This document shows positions 54,256 through 58,685 of a stretch of 58,685 nucleotides of DNA, in pieces. This DNA is from Bacteroidales bacterium (GTDB lineage: Bacteria > Bacteroidota > Bacteroidia > Bacteroidales > F082). The notes below the pieces were generated by a model. That model made no database searches, was not told where the DNA came from, and saw only the letters and a program-made list of their open reading frames with translations. Every line of letters begins with the position of its first letter. The stretch's first letter is position 1. Location of the stretch: NCBI GenBank assembly GCA_015488735.1, contig WFNG01000185.1:1-58685 (forward strand). Direction: 5' to 3'. A program made the position numbers and the translations under genes.

Positions 54256-55292
54256 GGCCTGTTCGCTATTTGGAACCTAATATCAACATATACAGGAAGA
54301 TGATCGCTAAATCCACCATGATAAGTAAAACCAATATACGTTCGGTTTGTTTTTAACCCCATATTTTTTTTGTCTTTTTCCAGTAGGAATGGCGCATCAA
54401 AGATATGAAAGCTTTTCCCAACTACCAAAACGGGAGAACCTGTGTCTGTCAGATTTTTTGAACAAAGTACTCTGTCAAAAATTGCCCATCCCGATTTACT
54501 CTTTATACTACCTGTTGTCATTCCGAAACTAAACAGGGGCGGAAGGGCTATTATACCGCATCCCTTTTGAGGCCGTACAACCCACTGCAAGCCTTTGTCT
54601 GTAAGGGTTTCATTAAAATCTCCAAATATGATGATATGCGTATCGGGGTTATCCTGACAAAGAGAATCTATCGTATGGCGAAGGGTTTTCGCAGCCAGAA
54701 GTCTTTTCGATATTGTTGCCATAAGCCCGCCATAACGTGATGGCCAGTGGTTGAAAAAAAGCTGTAAAGTATCTTTTCCGGCTGTTCCCTTTACATACAA
54801 AATGTCACGAGTTCTGAAAATATTGCCAGCAGTATCATACAGATGGATGGCTTTTGCAAAAACAGGATGAAAAGTTGCCTTACGATAAATAAGTCCTACA
54901 TCGATTCCGCGATGGTCGGGCGATTCAAAATGTATAATACCATAATTTTTATTTCCTAACGGAGTGCTTTTTACCAGATCTTCCAACACAAACTGGTTTT
55001 CAATTTCGGCAAAAGCCATAATGTCCATTCCGTGCCAGCCTCCCATGGCAACAATTACCTTGAAAATATGCCCGCGTTTTGTTTTATAACGTTCAGCCGA
55101 CCAGTGGTGGTCTTCACCCGGATTAAACTGTGTGTAATTGATAGTAGAATCTGCAAACGGATCGAAATAGTTTTCGGCATTGTAAAAACCTATGCGTAAA
55201 AAGGGTTTTGTATTTGCTGATGACTGAGCCGATAGCCTGTTTGTATGATAAACAAGCAATAAGAACAGACATATGAGAATGGGCTTTTTCAT
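54252..55292 (-). CDS. Secreted endonuclease/exonuclease/phosphatase-family protein
   Basis: 346 residues from ATG 55290-55292; an ATG five codons upstream is also possible but would put MHQFK before the signal peptide. The signal peptide (MKKPILICLFLLLVYHTN, cleavage near SAQ) is followed by a DNase I-like fold: FYNAENYFD, MAFAEIEN with the catalytic Glu, FFNHWPSRYGG with the catalytic His region, IIFGDFNE with the metal Asp/Asn, and GGFSDHLPVYVDI with the terminal Asp-His. It could be an extracellular nuclease or phosphodiesterase. It overlaps the AsmA-like gene by 4 bp. Confidence 0.88.
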   Translation of the reverse strand: MKKPILICLFLLLVYHTNRLSAQSSANTKPFLRIGFYNAENYFDPFADSTINYTQFNPGEDHHWSAERYKTKRGHIFKVIVAMGGWHGMDIMAFAEIENQFVLEDLVKSTPLGNKNYGIIHFESPDHRGIDVGLIYRKATFHPVFAKAIHLYDTAGNIFRTRDILYVKGTAGKDTLQLFFNHWPSRYGGLMATISKRLLAAKTLRHTIDSLCQDNPDTHIIIFGDFNETLTDKGLQWVVRPQKGCGIIALPPLFSFGMTTGSIKSKSGWAIFDRVLCSKNLTDTGSPVLVVGKSFHIFDAPFLLEKDKKNMGLKTNRTYIGFTYHGGFSDHLPVYVDIRFQIANRP

Positions 55293-55411
55293 CTTGAATT
55301 GGTGCATACAATTTTACAAAAAAATCTAATTGAATGAAACAGGATTATTTTTAATGTGAATATTCTTAATAATTGATAAATTTCCAATATTTATGGGATA
55401 AAAAGATGAGG

Positions 55412-55427
55412 TTGAACAAATGTTCAA
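55412..55427. promoter_or_regulatory. Palindromic operator candidate
   Basis: TTGAAC-AAAT-GTTCAA, perfect 6-bp arms with a 4-nt centre. It abuts the TATATTTG element (55428-55435), so a bound dimer would block the spacer of the promoter for the DUF134/NifX-like genes. Confidence 0.5.
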
Positions 55428-55435
55428 TATATTTG
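55428..55435 (+). promoter_or_regulatory. Candidate -7 element of the DUF134 operon
   Basis: TATATTTG fits TAnnTTTG. Start near 55442, about 12 nt before the DUF134 ATG at 55454. It is directly adjacent to the palindrome at 55412-55427. Confidence 0.5.
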
Positions 55436-55453
55436 CATCCAAAGTAAAATTAA

Positions 55454-56089
55454 ATGTCACCGCGGCCCAAAAGAAGAAGAATACTCAGCGAACCCCCGTC
55501 GGTTTCCGGTTTTGTTCCGGAAAGTGGTGATTTCTCATCAGCTTCAGAAGATTCTGTAATTTTATATTTTGAGGAGTATGAGGCTATTAGGCTTTCCGAT
55601 TATGAGCGCCTTACGCAACTGGAAGCCTCTAAACGAATGCACATATCCCGGCCTACCTTTACCCGTATTTACGAATCGGCACGAAAAAAAGTGGCTACGG
55701 CTTTTATTGAAAACAAACGGATTTCCATCGAAGGTGGGCATGTTGAATTTGAAGCCGACTGGTATCGCTGCGAAAGTTGTGGCTCGGTTTTCAAACGTAC
55801 ATCGGGGAACAAAGCAAAACATTGTCCGGTTTGTGGTGACAAACAAATCGTTCCTTTGCAACAGGCTGTTAATGATTTTCCGGAAAGGGGCAGGGGTGGT
55901 CGTAGAGGCGGACGTTTTCATGGAGGCAGAGGTGTGTCAGGCTTTTGTATTTGTCCCAAATGCGATTATAAAATAGAACATGCTGCCGGTGTTCCCTGTG
56001 GAAGTTTACTTTGTCCACATTGTAATATCCGTATGATTAGAGAAGATTCAGAACACTATCAATTTATTTTAAATAAACGTAAAAAATAG
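55454..56089 (+). CDS. DUF134 helix-turn-helix protein with zinc ribbons
   Basis: 211 residues. An N-terminal DUF134 domain (about 1-95) opens with RPKRRRIL and has DSVILYFEEYEAIRLSDYE and a helix-turn-helix EASKRMHISRPTFTRIYESA. After it come a zinc ribbon with Cys106, Cys109, Cys124 and Cys127 (CESC, CPVC), an arginine-glycine-rich linker (145-160), and a second cysteine group Cys167, Cys170, Cys182, Cys187 and Cys190 (CPKC and CPHC). DUF134 proteins usually stop shortly after the HTH at about 100-120 residues, so this is an extended form. They often lie beside NifX/FeMo-cofactor-type genes, as here (4-bp gap). A metal- or redox-linked regulator is plausible. Confidence 0.85.
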   Translation: MSPRPKRRRILSEPPSVSGFVPESGDFSSASEDSVILYFEEYEAIRLSDYERLTQLEASKRMHISRPTFTRIYESARKKVATAFIENKRISIEGGHVEFEADWYRCESCGSVFKRTSGNKAKHCPVCGDKQIVPLQQAVNDFPERGRGGRRGGRFHGGRGVSGFCICPKCDYKIEHAAGVPCGSLLCPHCNIRMIREDSEHYQFILNKRKK

Positions 56090-56093
56090 AAAT

Positions 56094-56435
56094 ATGTCGA
56101 AAAAAAAATTAGCTATTCCATTGGAGAATGGCAACCTGGCTCAACATTTTGGTCACAGTCGTGAATTTTCATTTTATGAAATTGAAGATAACAAAATTGT
56201 GAAAGAATATCGTATGGAGCCTCCACCACATGCCGAAGGGACTATCCCTAATTGGCTTGTTGACAAACAGGCAACAGATATTCTGGTGGGAGGGGTTGGC
56301 CCCAAAGCTATTGAAATTCTTTATAACAAGGGTATAAACGTCTATGTTGGTGTTGCCGTAGATGAAGCCGCCAACCTGGCCCTTGATTTTATCAATGGAG
56401 ACTTAAAATACGGACAAAATTATTGCCATCATTAA
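56094..56435 (+). CDS. NifX/NifB-type dinitrogenase cofactor-binding domain protein
   Basis: 113 residues of the Nitro_FeMo-Co family: AIPLENGNLAQHFGHSREF with the conserved GHS/HFG region, EPPPHAEGTIPNWLVD in the middle, and ILVGGVGPKAIEILYNKGI at the end. In nitrogen fixers these domains carry Fe-S cofactor precursors, but stand-alone versions are common in anaerobes without nitrogenase and have no settled function. It is co-transcribed with the DUF134 gene. No nif structural genes are seen. Confidence 0.9.
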   Translation: MSKKKLAIPLENGNLAQHFGHSREFSFYEIEDNKIVKEYRMEPPPHAEGTIPNWLVDKQATDILVGGVGPKAIEILYNKGINVYVGVAVDEAANLALDFINGDLKYGQNYCHH

Positions 56436-56462
56436 TTATACATCATTTATAAAACAACAAAA

Positions 56463-57644
56463 ATGGATACAAAAAAAGCTGGATTTAATTCAAAACTGAT
56501 TCATTCCGGAGGCATTGAAGATGCATTGGGAAGTGCTGTGACCCCTATTTATCAAACTTCAACATTCCGGTTTAAAAATGCTGACCACGGAGCCCGCTGT
56601 TTTTCGGGTGAGGAAAAAGGGTACATCTATACCCGTCTGGGAAACCCCACGCTTGATGATCTGGAAAACACACTGGCAGAACTGGAAAACGGTTATGCTG
56701 CTGTTGTTACCTCTTCAGGTATGGCTGCCGTAAATAATGTTTACCTTGCATTACTCGGTGCGGGAGATCACATGGTCAGCCACAACTCTGTTTATGGTCC
56801 TTCGCGCGGTGTAATGGAAAAACTTTACCCCAAATTGGGCGTGGAGAGTACTTATGTAGATTGTACCCATCTCGAAAATATCGAAAAAGCTATTCAGCCA
56901 AATACCAAACTTTTGTATCTCGAAACACCTGCTAATCCCACAATGGGAATTACTGATATTGCAGCAGCAGCAGCTATCGCACACAAACACAATGTGCTGG
57001 TTTGTGTAGACAATACATTCTGTAGTCCATACATTCAAAAACCTCTTGATTTAGGAGCTGACATCGTATTGCATTCTATGACCAAGTTCATTAACGGACA
57101 TGCTGATATTGTTGGTGGATGTGTTATTACTAAAACCAAAGAGTTGTTTGGAGAGATTGCTTACGTAATGAAGAATGTTGGTTTCAACATGGACCCTCAT
57201 CAGGCATGGCTTACACGGCGCGGACTAAAAACACTATCGGTACGCATAGAAAGAGCACAGGCCAACGCCAAAGAGATAGCTAAATTTCTGGAAAACCATC
57301 CCAAAATTGATTGGGTTTTGTATCCAGGATTAAAATCACATCCGCAGTATGAACTGGCAAAAAAACAGATGGCCGGTTCCGGTTCTATGATGTCTTTTGG
57401 CGTGAAAGGCGGACTTGCTGCAGGAAAAACAGTTATGGATAACGTACATCTGGCTTTGCTCGCTGTTTCGCTGGGCGGTATTGAAACATTGATTCAGCAT
57501 CCTGCTTCTATGACGCACTCCAAACTGACCAAAGAAGAACGCGAGGAAGCCGGTATTACCGATGGGCTGGTACGCCTTTCGGTGGGTATAGAAGATGTAG
57601 ATGATATCATTGCCGATCTTGACCATGCTCTGTCGCTGGTATAG
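56463..57644 (+). CDS. Cys/Met metabolism PLP enzyme (transsulfuration family)
   Basis: 393 residues of the Cys/Met metabolism fold-type I family. The PLP lysine is Lys208 in SMTKFINGHADIVGG. TRLGNPT and SSGMAAVNNVYLALL bind cofactor and substrate, and LETPANPTMGITDI is the family signature. It could be methionine gamma-lyase, cystathionine gamma-lyase or gamma-synthase. The methionine gamma-lyases I know have YGC (Cys116 in Pseudomonas) where this protein has YGP (111-113), so I do not assign specificity. It follows the NifX-like gene by 27 bp and may share its transcript. Confidence 0.88.
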   Translation: MDTKKAGFNSKLIHSGGIEDALGSAVTPIYQTSTFRFKNADHGARCFSGEEKGYIYTRLGNPTLDDLENTLAELENGYAAVVTSSGMAAVNNVYLALLGAGDHMVSHNSVYGPSRGVMEKLYPKLGVESTYVDCTHLENIEKAIQPNTKLLYLETPANPTMGITDIAAAAAIAHKHNVLVCVDNTFCSPYIQKPLDLGADIVLHSMTKFINGHADIVGGCVITKTKELFGEIAYVMKNVGFNMDPHQAWLTRRGLKTLSVRIERAQANAKEIAKFLENHPKIDWVLYPGLKSHPQYELAKKQMAGSGSMMSFGVKGGLAAGKTVMDNVHLALLAVSLGGIETLIQHPASMTHSKLTKEEREEAGITDGLVRLSVGIEDVDDIIADLDHALSLV

Positions 57645-57715
57645 ACGCTAAAAAATAATATGTTAACTTTAAACAACCTCTACGGCTTTCTCACACTAAA
57701 CTACATAGTAGAAAA

Positions 57716-58685
57716 ATGGACAATGTAAAACAATATATCGAATCCAATAAAGAGCGCTTTCTGAAAGAACTTTTCGGACTTATTCGCATTCCTTCCATTA
57801 GCTCACAAACGGAACACAAAGCCGATATGAATCGTGCTGCGGAATATTATCGTGATATCTTGCTTAACGCCGGGGCTGATAAAGCCGAAGTTATGGCTAC
57901 GGAGGGTAATCCTGTTGTTTATGGAGAAAAATTAGTTGATCCGGACAAGCCTACAGTACTGGTGTATGCCCATTACGATGTGATGCCGGTGGATCCTGTA
58001 GAATTATGGGACTCACCCCCTTTTGAACCGGAAATTAGAGATGGAAAGATATGGGCACGCGGTGCAGATGATGACAAAGGTCAGGGATTTATGCATGCCA
58101 AAGCTTTTGAAACGCTGGTAAAAACAGATACGCTACCTGTAAATGTAAAATTTATGCTGGAAGGCGAAGAAGAAATCGGCTCGGTGAATCTTGGTGCTTT
58201 TTGCAATGCATATAAGGAGATGCTGCAAGCTGATATTATTTTGGTTTCCGATACAGGCATGATTGCTTCCGATATTCCCTCTATTACTGTGGGACTGCGT
58301 GGTCTGGCATACTGGCAGGTAGAAGTAACCGGACCTAACCGTGATTTGCACTCCGGAATTTTTGGAGGTGCTGTAGCCAACCCCATCAATGTACTGTCAA
58401 AAATGATTGCCTCTGTGACTGATGAAAAAAACCGGATAACCATTCCCGGTTTTTATGATGATGTGTTGGAAGTTTCTGCCAGGGAACGGGAACTACTCAA
58501 CAAAGTGCCATTTGATGAAAAAGGATACAAAGATGCCATAGGAGTGGAGACGTTGGATGGGGAATCCGGTTATACCCCTACTGAGCGTACCGGTATCCGC
58601 CCCTCGTTTGATGTTTGTGGTATCTGGGGAGGGTACACCGGAGAAGGAGCGAAGACAGTTTTACCTTCAAAGGCTTATGCTAAAA
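57716..58685 (+). CDS. M20 family dipeptidase (partial)
   Basis: The first 323 codons of a zinc peptidase that runs off the right edge. The start MDNVKQYIE is preceded by a short A-rich stretch. Metal-binding sequences of M20 dipeptidases are seen: VYAHYDVMPVDP (first His and Asp), GADDDKGQ (bridging Asp) and LEGEEEIGS (catalytic Glu pair). The dimerisation lid with DLHSGIFGGAVANP is present. It probably cleaves dipeptides or related amides in the cytoplasm; there is no signal peptide. Members are usually about 450 residues. Confidence 0.9.
   Translation, partial: MDNVKQYIESNKERFLKELFGLIRIPSISSQTEHKADMNRAAEYYRDILLNAGADKAEVMATEGNPVVYGEKLVDPDKPTVLVYAHYDVMPVDPVELWDSPPFEPEIRDGKIWARGADDDKGQGFMHAKAFETLVKTDTLPVNVKFMLEGEEEIGSVNLGAFCNAYKEMLQADIILVSDTGMIASDIPSITVGLRGLAYWQVEVTGPNRDLHSGIFGGAVANPINVLSKMIASVTDEKNRITIPGFYDDVLEVSARERELLNKVPFDEKGYKDAIGVETLDGESGYTPTERTGIRPSFDVCGIWGGYTGEGAKTVLPSKAYAK

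Noticed and set aside
56094-56435. NifX-like gene as evidence for nitrogen fixation
   Set aside because: Stand-alone members are common without nitrogenase, and no nifHDK or nifB is in the window.
1-58685. tRNA, rRNA, CRISPR, intact insertion sequence or integrase
   Set aside because: I read the intergenic gaps and found no cloverleaf, array or transposase; weak or unusual RNAs could still be missed by eye.

Overview
The window looks like a chromosome segment of a Bacteroidota bacterium (probably Bacteroidales/Marinilabiliales-like, inferred). The evidence is the short 286-residue RpoD without region 1.1, several upstream sequences matching the Bacteroidota promoter form TTG-N20-TAnnTTTG, the near absence of purine-rich Shine-Dalgarno sequences, PorT-type outer-membrane barrels, and TamB/AsmA-like giant proteins. 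Nitrate reductase and AddAB-type repair suggest a facultative or nitrate-respiring anaerobe.

Region 1 (1-10735, all minus strand) is the most unusual part. It is an operon-like cluster of fatty-acid-reductase (Lux) proteins without luciferase in view. In transcription order it encodes an anti-sigma-type ATPase fused to a GNAT acetyltransferase, an MFS exporter, a divergent adenylate-forming enzyme, a PaaK-like adenylate-forming enzyme, LuxE, a LuxC-PaaK fusion, and a STAS anti-anti-sigma protein cut by the window edge. A YhcG/DUF1016 nuclease-like gene, with the remains of a second copy, sits between luxE and the luxC fusion. A pair of inverted REP-like hairpins and a 12-nt tandem repeat lie upstream of luxE. 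I propose that the cluster activates one or more carboxylic acids and reduces them to aldehyde, with export and partner-switch control.

Region 2 (11160-20822) is a compact respiratory nitrate reductase block, narK-narG-narH-narJ-narI plus an outer-membrane barrel. It is flanked by an imperfect 39-bp direct repeat; one copy is the promoter and start of the downstream dehydrogenase gene, the other is an orphan fragment.

Region 3 (20849-36512) is housekeeping: an Ldh2-type malate/lactate dehydrogenase, rpoD, pnp, rpsO, ppk1, an AddA-type helicase-nuclease, tamB, and tsaD starting back-to-back with tamB.

Region 4 (36573-50058) has a small outer-membrane barrel, a long-chain acyl-CoA synthetase, an AddB-type nuclease, then a four-gene signalling operon: two large hybrid histidine kinases with five clear receivers in total, a stand-alone CheR and a receiver-less CheB, with no chemoreceptor.

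Region 5 (50062-58685) has a 1397-residue AsmA/TamB-like envelope protein with an overlapping secreted endonuclease/phosphatase-family protein. A DUF134 regulator with extra zinc ribbons, a NifX-like protein, a transsulfuration PLP enzyme and a truncated M20 dipeptidase follow. No tRNA, rRNA, CRISPR array or intact insertion sequence was recognised.
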